Below are positions 27,160 through 36,492 of a stretch of 64,000 nucleotides of DNA, piece by piece. The notes under the pieces were generated by a model. That model did no database searches. It was not told the origin of the DNA and worked only from the letters and a program-made list of their open reading frames with translations. Position 1 is the first letter of the stretch, and the number at the start of each line of letters is the position of its first letter. Source of the stretch: Phyllobacterium pellucidum (GTDB lineage: Bacteria > Pseudomonadota > Alphaproteobacteria > Rhizobiales > Rhizobiaceae); assembly GCF_013327855.1 (NCBI RefSeq), contig NZ_JABUMX010000003.1:496001-560000 (forward strand), given 5' to 3'. The position numbers and the translations under genes were made by a program.

Positions 27160-28671
27160 ATGGCACCGATCATCGTTCAATTGGCAACGACTGAGGATAC
27201 TGAGCGGTTTGGACAGGACCTTGCCCTGGCGCTGCGCAAGGGAGACCTCGTGGCTCTTTCGGGCGATCTTGGAGCCGGCAAGTCGACGCTCGCCCGCGGT
27301 CTCATCCGCACGATTGCAGCGGACAATGATTACGAGGTTCCAAGTCCCACATTTACATTGGTTCAATCCTACCCGGAATTGCGACTGCCGGTCAGCCATG
27401 TCGATCTCTATCGCCTCTCCTCGGCCGAGGAAGTCGACGAACTTGGCCTGGAGGAAGCGCTGGAGGATGGCGTCGTGCTGGTCGAGTGGCCGGAGCGCGC
27501 CGGAGGCGCTCTGCCGCGCGAGAACCTTCATATCAAGCTTACCCACGTGAGGGAGGGACGAGAGGTCAGGATCGATGGTGACGCGGCGACACTTGCTCGC
27601 GTCGAACGCTCCCTCGCCATTCGCGCCTTCCTTGCCTCGTCGGGCTTTCCAAAGGCGGAGCGGCGCTATCTTCTCGGCGACGCCTCGGCGCGCGGCTACG
27701 AGACGATTGCCAACGATGGTCAGTCGCCGCTGATCCTGATGAACTCGTCCTACAATCCCGGCGGTCCGATCCTGCGCGACGGCAAGACCTACATGCAGAT
27801 TGCGCATCTGTCGCAGTCGGTGACCGCTTTCGTCGCGATCGACAAACTGCTTCAAGCAAATGGTTTCTCCGTTCCCGAAATCCATGCCGCCGATCTCGAT
27901 GCGGGCTTTCTGATTATCGAGAATCTCGGCAACGAGGGCATCCTCGATGCGCAGGGGCTCCCGGTGCTCGGCCGGTATGAGGCGGCGGTGCGCCTGCTGG
28001 CCAGATTGCATCAATATTCGTGGCCGCAGGACATCGAAGCCGCTGACGGTTATGCACATCATATCCACCGCTTCGATCGCGACGCGATGATGATCGAGGT
28101 CGAGCTCCTGTCGGAGTGGTATGTGCCGCGAATGCGTGGCGCAGCACTCTCGCACGAGTTGAAACAGGATTATGTGGCAGCATGGGACGAAGTCTTTAGC
28201 CAACTCAAAGATGCCGAGCTGAGCCTGCTTCTCAGAGACGTGCATTCGCCCAATATTCTGTGGCGCGCCGACCGGAAAGGCATGGACCAGGTAGGGCTGA
28301 TCGATTTTCAGGATGCGATGATCGGGCCTTCCGCCTATGACGTCGCGTCCCTTGTACTCGATGCGCGGGTGACCATTTCTCCGGAACTGCAGGACCATCT
28401 GCTCCTGGCATATCTGGCAGAACGACGGGCCGCCGACGCGAAATTCGATGAAGCGAAATTCCGCAAAGCCTTTGCCATCATGGCTGCGCAGCGCAACGCC
28501 AAGATTCTCGGCATTTTTGTCCGCCTCGACGAGCGCGACGGCAAGCCAGCCTATCTAAAGCATCTCCCACGCATTCAGATGTATTTTATCCGTGCGTTGC
28601 AGCACGAGGCTCTGGCGCCGATCGGAAATTGGTGCGAGAAGGCCGGCATACTCGATCCGGAGTTCCATTGA
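27160..28671 (+). CDS. tsaE: TsaE / AmgK-like sugar kinase fusion protein
   Basis: The 503-residue fusion has two parts. Residues 1 to about 150 are TsaE, the ATPase needed for the t6A modification of tRNA: P-loop GDLGAGKST at 35-43, HVDLYRL and VEWPERA. Residues about 165-503 are an aminoglycoside/choline-kinase-like phosphotransferase with LRDVHSPNILW and GLIDFQDAMIGPSAYD, matching AmgK, the anomeric MurNAc/GlcNAc kinase of peptidoglycan recycling. The MurU-like gene follows with a 1-base overlap, supporting the AmgK reading. It lies 7 bp after divL. Confidence 0.9.
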   Translation: MAPIIVQLATTEDTERFGQDLALALRKGDLVALSGDLGAGKSTLARGLIRTIAADNDYEVPSPTFTLVQSYPELRLPVSHVDLYRLSSAEEVDELGLEEALEDGVVLVEWPERAGGALPRENLHIKLTHVREGREVRIDGDAATLARVERSLAIRAFLASSGFPKAERRYLLGDASARGYETIANDGQSPLILMNSSYNPGGPILRDGKTYMQIAHLSQSVTAFVAIDKLLQANGFSVPEIHAADLDAGFLIIENLGNEGILDAQGLPVLGRYEAAVRLLARLHQYSWPQDIEAADGYAHHIHRFDRDAMMIEVELLSEWYVPRMRGAALSHELKQDYVAAWDEVFSQLKDAELSLLLRDVHSPNILWRADRKGMDQVGLIDFQDAMIGPSAYDVASLVLDARVTISPELQDHLLLAYLAERRAADAKFDEAKFRKAFAIMAAQRNAKILGIFVRLDERDGKPAYLKHLPRIQMYFIRALQHEALAPIGNWCEKAGILDPEFH

Positions 28672-29396
28672 TGAAATCTCCTCGCACGGCGATGGTTCTT
28701 GCAGCCGGTCTCGGTACGCGTATGGCCCCACTTACGCTCACGACGCCAAAGCCGTTGATTAAGGTAGCCGGCAAACCATTGCTGGATTGGGGCCTTGATG
28801 CCTTGCGTGCTGCGGATGTCGAGCGCGCAATCGTCAATGTCCACTATCTCGCGGACCAGATTGAACAGCATGTAGCGGGGTACAGGCTGCCGTCGATTAT
28901 CGTATCGGACGAGCGGGCTGAACTTCTCGATTCCGCCGGCGGCATCGTCAATGCACTGGATCAGATTGGAAACGAACCGTTTTACGTCATCAACGCCGAC
29001 ACATTCTGGATCGATAGGGCGCGCTCAAATCTTGTCCTGCTCGCGGAAGGGTGGGATGATGATCGGATGGATATTCTTCTCATGGTCGCGAACAAGAACC
29101 AGGCGACGGGCTATGACGGGCGCGGCGATTTTCATATGGACAAACAGGGGCGGCTCAGTCGTCTTAGGGGGGGCGAAACATCTCCCTATATCTATGCCGG
29201 CGCCGCAATCATCCACCCGCGCATCTTCGCCGGCGCGGCGCCAGGAAAGGCGTCGCTCAATCTCTATTTCGACGCAGCGATTGCTGCGGACCGGCTCTAC
29301 GGCCTGCAGATGGACGGCCTTTGGCTGACGGTGGGCACGCCGGCGGCAATAGGCGAGGCGGAAGCGGCCATCGCCGCACATAAGGTTCATGGTTGA
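28671..29396 (+). CDS. murU: MurU-like nucleotidyltransferase (MurNAc-1-phosphate uridylyltransferase)
   Basis: The 241-residue sugar-1-phosphate nucleotidyltransferase has the signature AAGLGTRM (residues 11-18), KPLIKVAGKPLLDW, and a metal-binding Asp in INADTFW. Paired with the upstream AmgK domain it fits the AmgK-MurU route that makes UDP-MurNAc directly and bypasses fosfomycin-sensitive de novo synthesis. Mannose-1-P guanylyltransferase is a common alternative label; context favours MurU. It starts inside the previous stop (TGATG) and overlaps addB by 8 bp. Confidence 0.85.
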   Translation: MKSPRTAMVLAAGLGTRMAPLTLTTPKPLIKVAGKPLLDWGLDALRAADVERAIVNVHYLADQIEQHVAGYRLPSIIVSDERAELLDSAGGIVNALDQIGNEPFYVINADTFWIDRARSNLVLLAEGWDDDRMDILLMVANKNQATGYDGRGDFHMDKQGRLSRLRGGETSPYIYAGAAIIHPRIFAGAAPGKASLNLYFDAAIAADRLYGLQMDGLWLTVGTPAAIGEAEAAIAAHKVHG

Positions 29397-32300
29397 GCGC
29401 AGACGACCGCGGGTATTTTCGATTGCTCCCGGCGTCCCATTTCTGCCGGCGCTGATCGAAGCCATCCAGTCCGGAACACTGATCCCGGGCTTTCCCGCCG
29501 ACCCTCGCGATCCCATGGCGCTGGCGCGGGCGACGATCTACGTGCCGACGCGGCGCGCGGCGCGAACCTTGCGCTCCCTGCTCGTCGAAAAAAGCCCGGT
29601 GAAATCGGCGATCCTCCCCGTCATTCGGCCGCTCGGGGATGTGGACGAAGATGCCGCCATGTTCGACATAGGCTCGGAGGCGTTCTTCGATCTTTTGCCG
29701 CCCATCAATGCGACGGAGCGGCTGCTGCTTCTGGCGAGCCTGGTAAGGCCTTGGCGCGAGCGTTTGCCCGACCATGTGCGTGCGCTCTTCGGCAATGAGG
29801 AAATTGCCATTCCGGCGACAACCGCCGACGCCATATGGCTGGCGCGCGATCTTGCCGGACTGATGGACCAGGTTGAAACCGAGGCGAGTGGCTGGGCGAC
29901 GCTTGGCAATATCGTGGCTGAGGACCTACCGAACTGGTGGCAGGTCACGCTCGAATTCCTCGATATCGTCACCGGCGTCTGGCCGCAAATCCTGGAGGAC
30001 CGCCGTCGTTCCAATCCCGCCGCGCATCGCAATCGCCTTATCGAGCTGGATGCCGAACGTCTCTTGCGTAGTCCGCCTTCGGGGCCGGTGATCGCGGCCG
30101 GTTCGACAGGGTCGATCCCGGCCACCGCCAAGCTGCTTGCGGCGATTGCATCATTGCCGCAAGGGGTGGTCGTTCTGCCCGGCCTCGATCGCGATCTCGA
30201 CCCAGCGAGTTGGGATATCCTGACCAAGGTCGACGACAACCCCTCCATGTTTGGCCACCCCCAATACGGCCTGCGCAAACTCCTGGGGGAGCTTGGCATT
30301 CTGCGCGACGATGTCGTTCCACTGGGGACGCCCCAACCCGGAATGCGGGCGCGCGAGCGCCTTGTCAGCGAGGCGATGCGACCCGCCGACACCAGCGAGG
30401 CCTGGGCATATCTCGACCGGTCGGGCGCATTTTCCGAAGCCACTGCCGATATTTGTCTGATCGAAGCGGCGAATGAACGCGAAGAAGCGCTCGCTGCCGC
30501 ATTGGCCCTGCGCGAAGCGATTGAGGATTCGGGTCGTACCGCAGCGCTCGTAACCGCCGATCGGGATCTGGCGCGGCGCGTTTCTACGGAACTCGCCCGC
30601 TTCAACATCATCGCCGACGATTCCGGCGGCCATGCACTCCGCGAGACCTTGCCGGCGACGTTGATGCGCCTGGCGCTGGAGACGGTGTTCAACCCTGGCG
30701 ATCCCGCTGCGCTTTTGGCACTGCTCAAGCATCCGCTGACGCGCATCGGCGGGCAGCGCGGCAAGGTGCGCAAAGTGGCCGAGACCATCGAACTCGTCGC
30801 CCTGCGTGGAGGGACCGGACGCGCGACCCTTGCGGACCTTGGAGCCTTCTTCAATCACCGGCTCGCGGAAACGAGCGGCACGCCCTTCGAACCGCTGTGG
30901 CTGCGGCACCTGTCAGCGACGGATATCGAGGAGGCACGAGCGATCTGCGATGCGCTGAGCCAGTGCATGGCGCCAATCGTTGCCATGGCAGGTCAATCCG
31001 GCGCCGTCGCCTTGCCCGAAATCATCCATGCGAGCGTTACCGCGCTCGAAAATCTTGTACGCGACGACAATGGCGATATTTCTACGCTTTACGAAGGGTC
31101 GGCGGGCGAGCAGTTTGCGGCTTTCTTGCGCAACCTCGTCTCGGCCGATACCGGTCTGGAATTTGCGCCCGCCGAATGGCCCGCCATGGTCGAGGCGCTC
31201 CTCGCCGGCGAAGTCGTGAAGCCGAAAGTCGGCGCCCATCCACGCCTCTTCATCTGGGGCGCGCTCGAAGCCCGCCTGCAAACCGTCGATGCAGTCGTCA
31301 TTGGCGGTTTGAATGAAGGATCCTGGCCGGGCAAAACGCGCAACGATCCTTTCATGTCGCGGCCGATGAAGTCGATCATCAAGCTCGAACCGCCGGAACG
31401 ACGGACCGGCCTTGCAGCCCATGATTTCCAGATGGCGATGGGCATGGGTAAGGTCGTTCTTACCCGTTCGCAACGCTCGGCAAATGCACCGACGGTGGCC
31501 TCCCGCTGGCTGCAACGGCTGGATACGGTGCTTGGCAAGGATGCCGGTGCGACATTGCGGCAGCGAGGCGGCAAGTATCTTGGCTGGGCGCGCGAAATCG
31601 ATCGCGCCGTCGATGAAGATTTCGTCAAGCGCCCGGAACCGAAGCCGCCGCTCGATGCACGGCCGAAGCATTTCTCGGTGACCGAAATCGAAACCTTGCG
31701 GCGTGATCCATACGCGATTTTTGCGCGGCGCATCCTGCGCCTGCGCCCGATCGAGCCTTTGATCCGCGATCCCGACGTTGCCGAACGCGGCTCGCTCTTT
31801 CATGACATCCTCGCCGCATTCACTGGCGAGAACATCGATCCGGTTGATGACGATGCCATGGCAAAGCTTATGGATATAGGGCGGCGCCATTTTGATGCGA
31901 GCGCTCTGCCGGAGGAAATCGATGCGGTCTGGTGGCCACGATTTCAGATGCTGGTGCCGGAGTTCATCAATTGGGAGCGCGGGCGCGCGCAACTCATCGC
32001 CGAGAGGCATGCGGAAATCGCATCCAAAAAGATTGCGGTTGATTCGACCGGCGTTACCTTGTCGGGGCGCGCTGACCGCGTCGATATCCGCCGCGACGGA
32101 ACCGTCGACATCATTGACTACAAGACCGGTTCGACACCGTCGGTGCGGCAGGCGCACGTCCTGCTAGCCCCGCAGCTCGCTTTGGAAGCGGCGTTGCTGG
32201 CCCGCGGAGGATTTCATGAGGTCGGGCGGCGCAATGCAACCGACCTGCTGTATGTCCGTTTGAGGCCACGAGGAAAGGTCGTCCCCGAATCGATTCTAGA

Positions 32301-32514
32301 AACCCGCAACAGCAGGAAATCCGCGCCGGACCTTGGAGAGTTGGCGTGGCATCGCCTGAGCGAGCTTTTGAACGCCTACCGCGACGCCGGCAAAGGCTAC
32401 CTGTCACGCGCCCTGCCATTCAAGGAGGGCGATCTGACCGGCGACTATGATCACCTCGCTCGCGTGCTGGAATGGTCTGCAGGCGGCGCCGACGACGACG
32501 GTGAAGGGTCATGA
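29389..32514 (+). CDS. addB: Double-strand break repair protein AddB
   Basis: Nuclease subunit of the AddAB helicase-nuclease that processes DNA ends for RecA. The 1041-residue protein has an inactivated helicase-like N-terminal half and a C-terminal PD-(D/E)XK nuclease domain with GTVDIIDYKTGS. It is of the alphaproteobacterial AddB type; I see no obvious iron-sulfur cysteine set. The stop overlaps the addA start by 4 bp (ATGA). Confidence 0.96.
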   Translation: MVERRRPRVFSIAPGVPFLPALIEAIQSGTLIPGFPADPRDPMALARATIYVPTRRAARTLRSLLVEKSPVKSAILPVIRPLGDVDEDAAMFDIGSEAFFDLLPPINATERLLLLASLVRPWRERLPDHVRALFGNEEIAIPATTADAIWLARDLAGLMDQVETEASGWATLGNIVAEDLPNWWQVTLEFLDIVTGVWPQILEDRRRSNPAAHRNRLIELDAERLLRSPPSGPVIAAGSTGSIPATAKLLAAIASLPQGVVVLPGLDRDLDPASWDILTKVDDNPSMFGHPQYGLRKLLGELGILRDDVVPLGTPQPGMRARERLVSEAMRPADTSEAWAYLDRSGAFSEATADICLIEAANEREEALAAALALREAIEDSGRTAALVTADRDLARRVSTELARFNIIADDSGGHALRETLPATLMRLALETVFNPGDPAALLALLKHPLTRIGGQRGKVRKVAETIELVALRGGTGRATLADLGAFFNHRLAETSGTPFEPLWLRHLSATDIEEARAICDALSQCMAPIVAMAGQSGAVALPEIIHASVTALENLVRDDNGDISTLYEGSAGEQFAAFLRNLVSADTGLEFAPAEWPAMVEALLAGEVVKPKVGAHPRLFIWGALEARLQTVDAVVIGGLNEGSWPGKTRNDPFMSRPMKSIIKLEPPERRTGLAAHDFQMAMGMGKVVLTRSQRSANAPTVASRWLQRLDTVLGKDAGATLRQRGGKYLGWAREIDRAVDEDFVKRPEPKPPLDARPKHFSVTEIETLRRDPYAIFARRILRLRPIEPLIRDPDVAERGSLFHDILAAFTGENIDPVDDDAMAKLMDIGRRHFDASALPEEIDAVWWPRFQMLVPEFINWERGRAQLIAERHAEIASKKIAVDSTGVTLSGRADRVDIRRDGTVDIIDYKTGSTPSVRQAHVLLAPQLALEAALLARGGFHEVGRRNATDLLYVRLRPRGKVVPESILETRNSRKSAPDLGELAWHRLSELLNAYRDAGKGYLSRALPFKEGDLTGDYDHLARVLEWSAGGADDDGEGS

Positions 32515-35500
32515 AGAAGCCGCTCGCCATTCCGGTGGAAACCATTCGCGATCAGAACCGCGCCGCCGACCCGAAGGATTCCGTCTGGGTGTCGGCGAAT
32601 GCCGGTTCGGGCAAGACCCATGTTCTCACCGAACGCGTCATCCGGCTGCTGCTGGATGGGACCGATCCGTCCAAGATTCTGTGCCTGACCTATACGAAGG
32701 CTGCGGCTGCGGTCATGCAGAACCGTGTCTTTGCCCGCCTGTCGGAATGGGCGACGATGGATGAGGCCGCGCTCAGCCGCACGATTGAGAAAATCGACGG
32801 GGAACGTCCAGTTCCGAAAAGGTTGACGCAGGCACGCCGCCTCTTTGCCCGCGCGCTCGAGACACCGGGCGGGTTGAAAATCCAGACCATCCACGCCTTC
32901 TGTGAAGCGATCCTGCATCAGTTTCCGCTCGAAGCGAATATCGCCGGTCATTTCGAATTGATGGACGATTTGATGCAGGTCGCGCTCGTCGGCGAAGCGC
33001 GCCGGCAACTGTTGCAAACCGCCCGGCTCGATCACAATGTCGAGCTTGCAGGCGCCTTCGGGGACGTGCTCGACGCGGCCGGTGAATTCGGCCTGCAAGC
33101 GCTGCTCGATGAAGCCATCGTGAAACGGCATGACCTCACGTCATTCATCCGTGAAGTCGGCCACGATGGATTGCGCCGCCAGACGTTCTATGGGCACTTC
33201 GGCTTTACAGGCGATGAAACGGAAGACGAAATAGTCGCCGAATTCTGGCCGCTGCCTGAACTCGATGATGGGGTGCTCGGGGAGCTTCTCGACATTTCCG
33301 AAGGCGCCAAGCGCGCAGTCGACTTTGCGTGGCTGATCCGGTCCGCCGAGCAGGCGAGCCGCACCGAGGAACTGGAGGAGTTTCTGCGGGAAGCCTTTTA
33401 CCTGAAATCCGGCGAACCGATCAGCGGCGCCAAGCTCGCGACCCGGGCCGTGATCGACAGGGTGCCCGACTTCGAGGATCGCTTCGAGAGAGCGGCGGAG
33501 CGGGTGCGCGGCGGCCTTGACCGCCTCAAGCAATACAGGCTCATCGGACTGACCCTGTCCGCATTCGTGCTGGTGGACGAGCTGCTCGGCCGCTATCAGG
33601 AAATGAAGCGGTCTCGCGGTCTGCTCGATTTCGACGACCTTATCGTGCGCACGGTCAATCTACTGCAACGCCAGGATGCGGGCCCCTGGGTGCAGTACAA
33701 GCTCGACAAGGGCATCGATCACATACTTGTCGACGAGGCACAGGATACGAGTCCCAACCAGTGGAAAGTTATCCGGCTGCTCAGCGAGGAATTCTTTGCC
33801 GGCAAAACAGCGCGTGAGATACGCCGCACTCTGTTTGCGGTGGGTGATGAGAAGCAGTCGATCTATTCGTTCCAGGGGGCCATTCCGGAGGATTTTGCCG
33901 CTCACGGCAGGGCAACGGAACGCAATGCCGATCAGGCGGATCTGAGCTTCGCCAAGGTCAGCCTCAACTTCTCTTTCCGCTCCGCCCCGGACGTGCTCTC
34001 GGCTGTAGACAGGGTTTTTGCAAGGGCCGAAGCGCACCGTGGCTTTGGCCGCGATCATGGATCGACTGTCCACACAGCGATACGCGGCAGCGATCCGGGT
34101 GAAGTTGAAATATGGGACGTGCTGACGCCGGACACGACCCCGGAGGTGGAGGACTGGCGCACGCCGGTCGACAGCCTGCGCGCGCCACCCGTGCGGCTCG
34201 CCGAGCAGATCGCCAGGACCATCGAACTCTGGCTGAAGAACGGCGAGGTGTTGCAGGGGCAGGGACGCAGGATCGAGGCACGCGACATCATGGTGCTGGT
34301 GCGCAAGCGCGACCAGTTCATGCATGCCCTGTCGCGCGAACTGAAACGGCGGCACGTGCCGGTCGGCGGGGCGGATCGGCTGAAGCTGACCGACCACATC
34401 GCGATCAAGGATCTGATGGCGCTTGGTCGCTTCATGTTGCTGCCAGCCGACGACCTTTCTCTGGCCGCCCTGCTTAAGAGTCCGCTGTTCAAGCTTGGAG
34501 ACGATGAACTGTTCGTCCTTGCCCATGGACGCGCCGAAAACGAGACATTATTCGACCGGCTGAACAGCCGTGCCGAGGACGACCTTACGTTCCATGCTAT
34601 TGCCCAGCGCCTGAAGGAGTGGCGCAGCCGCGCCGATACACTTCCTGTCTTCGAATTCTACGCCCATATCCTTGGACCAGGCGGTGCGCGGCGCGACTTG
34701 CTGGCGCGGCTTGGCCAGGAAGCCGGTGACGTCATCGACGAGTTCCAGAGTTATGCGATAGCGACCGAGCGCACCGGGTTGCCGGGCCTGCAGGCCTTTC
34801 TCGAAACGCTGGAGGCGGCAACCCCGGAAATCAAGCGCGAGTTCGACCAGAGCCGCAACGAAGTACGGATCATGACCGTCCATGCCTCGAAGGGCCTGGA
34901 GGCTGCCGTGGTCTTTCTCGTCGATCCCGGCAGCGCGGCTTCGGCCGGCGGACGGAATCCCAATCTCGTCTCCTTCGATATGCGCGAAGAGGACGGTTGG
35001 CAGGGCAAGGGTTTCCTTTTCGTACCGTCGAAATTCCATGCAACAGCATTCACGGGCACATTGCTCGATACCTTGAAGCTGCGCGCTGAAGAGGAGTATC
35101 GCCGCCTGCTCTATGTTGGGATGACCCGCGCCGAAGACCGCCTGATCGTCTGCGGCTATCGCGGCATAAGACAGGCCCCCGAGACGTGGCACAATCTGGT
35201 TGATGCCGGTCTCGGCGATGCGAGCCTGCCGTTCGATCATCCTGTGGAAGGCGTCAACGCGAGGCGCTATCGCATCACCCAGCCCGACGATCGCGATATT
35301 GCGGTTCCCGAAGACCGGCCGGCAGCCACCGAGGTCGCGTTTCCCGCTGCCTTCAGAAAGCCGATGCCGCGAGAACTGGGTCTGCCGCGACCGCTCGCGC
35401 CGTCAGGCGTGTCAGTAGTGATCGAGCCGGACGATGAAGTCCCGCTGGTCACCGGATCGCCGGTTCTCGCCGGGGATCGCGGCACGTCATCCTTTGCCAT

Positions 35501-36008
35501 CCGCCGCGGCATCGTCATCCACGCTCTGTTGCAGACACTGCCTGATCTCCCCGTTGAACAACGGATGGCAGCGGCGGACCGCTATCTGGCGCGGGCCGCG
35601 TTCGACTGGGAACCACAGGAGCTTGACGTGGCGCGGAGGTCGGTATTTGCGATCCTCGACGATGCAAAGTTCGCTGCCGTCTTTGCCGAAGGCTCGCTGG
35701 CAGAGGTGGCCGTCATGGGGACATTGCATCTGCGCGGCAAGGACCACGCCGTATCCGGCGTCGTCGACCGACTCGCCGTCGTGGGCGATCGCGTCGTCAT
35801 CATCGACTACAAGACCAACCGGCCGGCACCTCAAATGCTGGCGAAAGTACCGGAAACCTATGTCGCCCAGCTTGCGCTCTACCGCGAGTTGCTGGCGCCA
35901 CTTTACCCCGGCAAGACCATCGAAACCGCCTTGCTCTTCACCGAGGGCCCCCACCTCGTCGACATTCCCGAGGCGGCCATGAACGAGGCGCTCGAGCGTC
36001 TGCGATAG
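32511..36008 (+). CDS. addA: Double-strand break repair helicase AddA
   Basis: UvrD-like superfamily 1 helicase and nuclease, partner of AddB. The 1165-residue protein has Walker A ANAGSGKT (29-36), motif II LVDEAQDTSP, motif III VGDEKQSIYSFQGA, motif V TVHASKGLEA, motif VI YVGMTRAEDRL, and a C-terminal nuclease motif VVIIDYKTNRP. All helicase motifs are intact. It is coupled to addB, and trxA follows after about 110 bp. Confidence 0.97.
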   Translation: MKKPLAIPVETIRDQNRAADPKDSVWVSANAGSGKTHVLTERVIRLLLDGTDPSKILCLTYTKAAAAVMQNRVFARLSEWATMDEAALSRTIEKIDGERPVPKRLTQARRLFARALETPGGLKIQTIHAFCEAILHQFPLEANIAGHFELMDDLMQVALVGEARRQLLQTARLDHNVELAGAFGDVLDAAGEFGLQALLDEAIVKRHDLTSFIREVGHDGLRRQTFYGHFGFTGDETEDEIVAEFWPLPELDDGVLGELLDISEGAKRAVDFAWLIRSAEQASRTEELEEFLREAFYLKSGEPISGAKLATRAVIDRVPDFEDRFERAAERVRGGLDRLKQYRLIGLTLSAFVLVDELLGRYQEMKRSRGLLDFDDLIVRTVNLLQRQDAGPWVQYKLDKGIDHILVDEAQDTSPNQWKVIRLLSEEFFAGKTAREIRRTLFAVGDEKQSIYSFQGAIPEDFAAHGRATERNADQADLSFAKVSLNFSFRSAPDVLSAVDRVFARAEAHRGFGRDHGSTVHTAIRGSDPGEVEIWDVLTPDTTPEVEDWRTPVDSLRAPPVRLAEQIARTIELWLKNGEVLQGQGRRIEARDIMVLVRKRDQFMHALSRELKRRHVPVGGADRLKLTDHIAIKDLMALGRFMLLPADDLSLAALLKSPLFKLGDDELFVLAHGRAENETLFDRLNSRAEDDLTFHAIAQRLKEWRSRADTLPVFEFYAHILGPGGARRDLLARLGQEAGDVIDEFQSYAIATERTGLPGLQAFLETLEAATPEIKREFDQSRNEVRIMTVHASKGLEAAVVFLVDPGSAASAGGRNPNLVSFDMREEDGWQGKGFLFVPSKFHATAFTGTLLDTLKLRAEEEYRRLLYVGMTRAEDRLIVCGYRGIRQAPETWHNLVDAGLGDASLPFDHPVEGVNARRYRITQPDDRDIAVPEDRPAATEVAFPAAFRKPMPRELGLPRPLAPSGVSVVIEPDDEVPLVTGSPVLAGDRGTSSFAIRRGIVIHALLQTLPDLPVEQRMAAADRYLARAAFDWEPQELDVARRSVFAILDDAKFAAVFAEGSLAEVAVMGTLHLRGKDHAVSGVVDRLAVVGDRVVIIDYKTNRPAPQMLAKVPETYVAQLALYRELLAPLYPGKTIETALLFTEGPHLVDIPEAAMNEALERLR

Positions 36009-36050
36009 GCACCCACGTAGACCTTTGCACTGAATCGTGACAAGACCTAG

Positions 36051-36079
36051 CTTGACGAGTGTGGATAGACTCACCACAT
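36051..36079 (+). promoter_or_regulatory. Candidate promoter of trxA
   Basis: CTTGAC at 36051-36056 and CCACAT at 36074-36079 with a 17-nt spacer, about 40 bp upstream of the trxA ATG. The -35 element is strong and the -10 weak; a heat-shock-type promoter is possible. Confidence 0.3.
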
Positions 36080-36118
36080 GATGTGCAACACATTCAACAA
36101 ACCTACAAGGAAAAGCCT

Positions 36119-36442
36119 ATGGCTACCGTCAAGATCGACACCAGCAATTTTCAGTCCGATGTAATCCAGGCTGGCCAGCCTGTCGTCGTTGATTTCTGGG
36201 CGGAGTGGTGCGGCCCCTGCAAGATGATCGCGCCGGCCCTCGAGGAAATAGCTTCGGAGATGGAAGGCAAGGTCACGATCGCCAAGGTCAACATCGATGA
36301 GAATCCGGAACTGGCCGCCCAGTTCGGCGTCCGTTCCATCCCGACCCTTCTGATGTTCAAGGATGGCGAACTTGCCGCCAACCTCGTTGGTGCTGCTCCG
36401 AAGAGCAAGCTCAGCGACTGGATCAGAAATTCGGCTGCCTGA
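36119..36442 (+). CDS. trxA: Thioredoxin
   Basis: Cytoplasmic dithiol reductant. The start [11 protein letters not shown] has AAGGA upstream and gives 107 residues. The active site WCGPC is at 30-34 and the cis-proline is in SIPTLL. The frame is open upstream to 36059, but those residues are not thioredoxin-like. It ends at a bidirectional terminator shared with convergent folC. Confidence 0.98.
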   Translation: MATVKIDTSNFQSDVIQAGQPVVVDFWAEWCGPCKMIAPALEEIASEMEGKVTIAKVNIDENPELAAQFGVRSIPTLLMFKDGELAANLVGAAPKSKLSDWIRNSAA

Positions 36443-36460
36443 TCAATCCGGACTGCACAA

Positions 36461-36492
36461 TAAAAAACCCGGCCTTATGCCGGGTTTTTTAT
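36461..36492. terminator. Bidirectional terminator between trxA and folC
   Basis: AAAAAACCCGGC, loop CTTAT, GCCGGGTTTTTT: a strong GC stem flanked by A- and T-runs, so it works for both strands. It overlaps the folC stop by a few bases. Confidence 0.92.
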
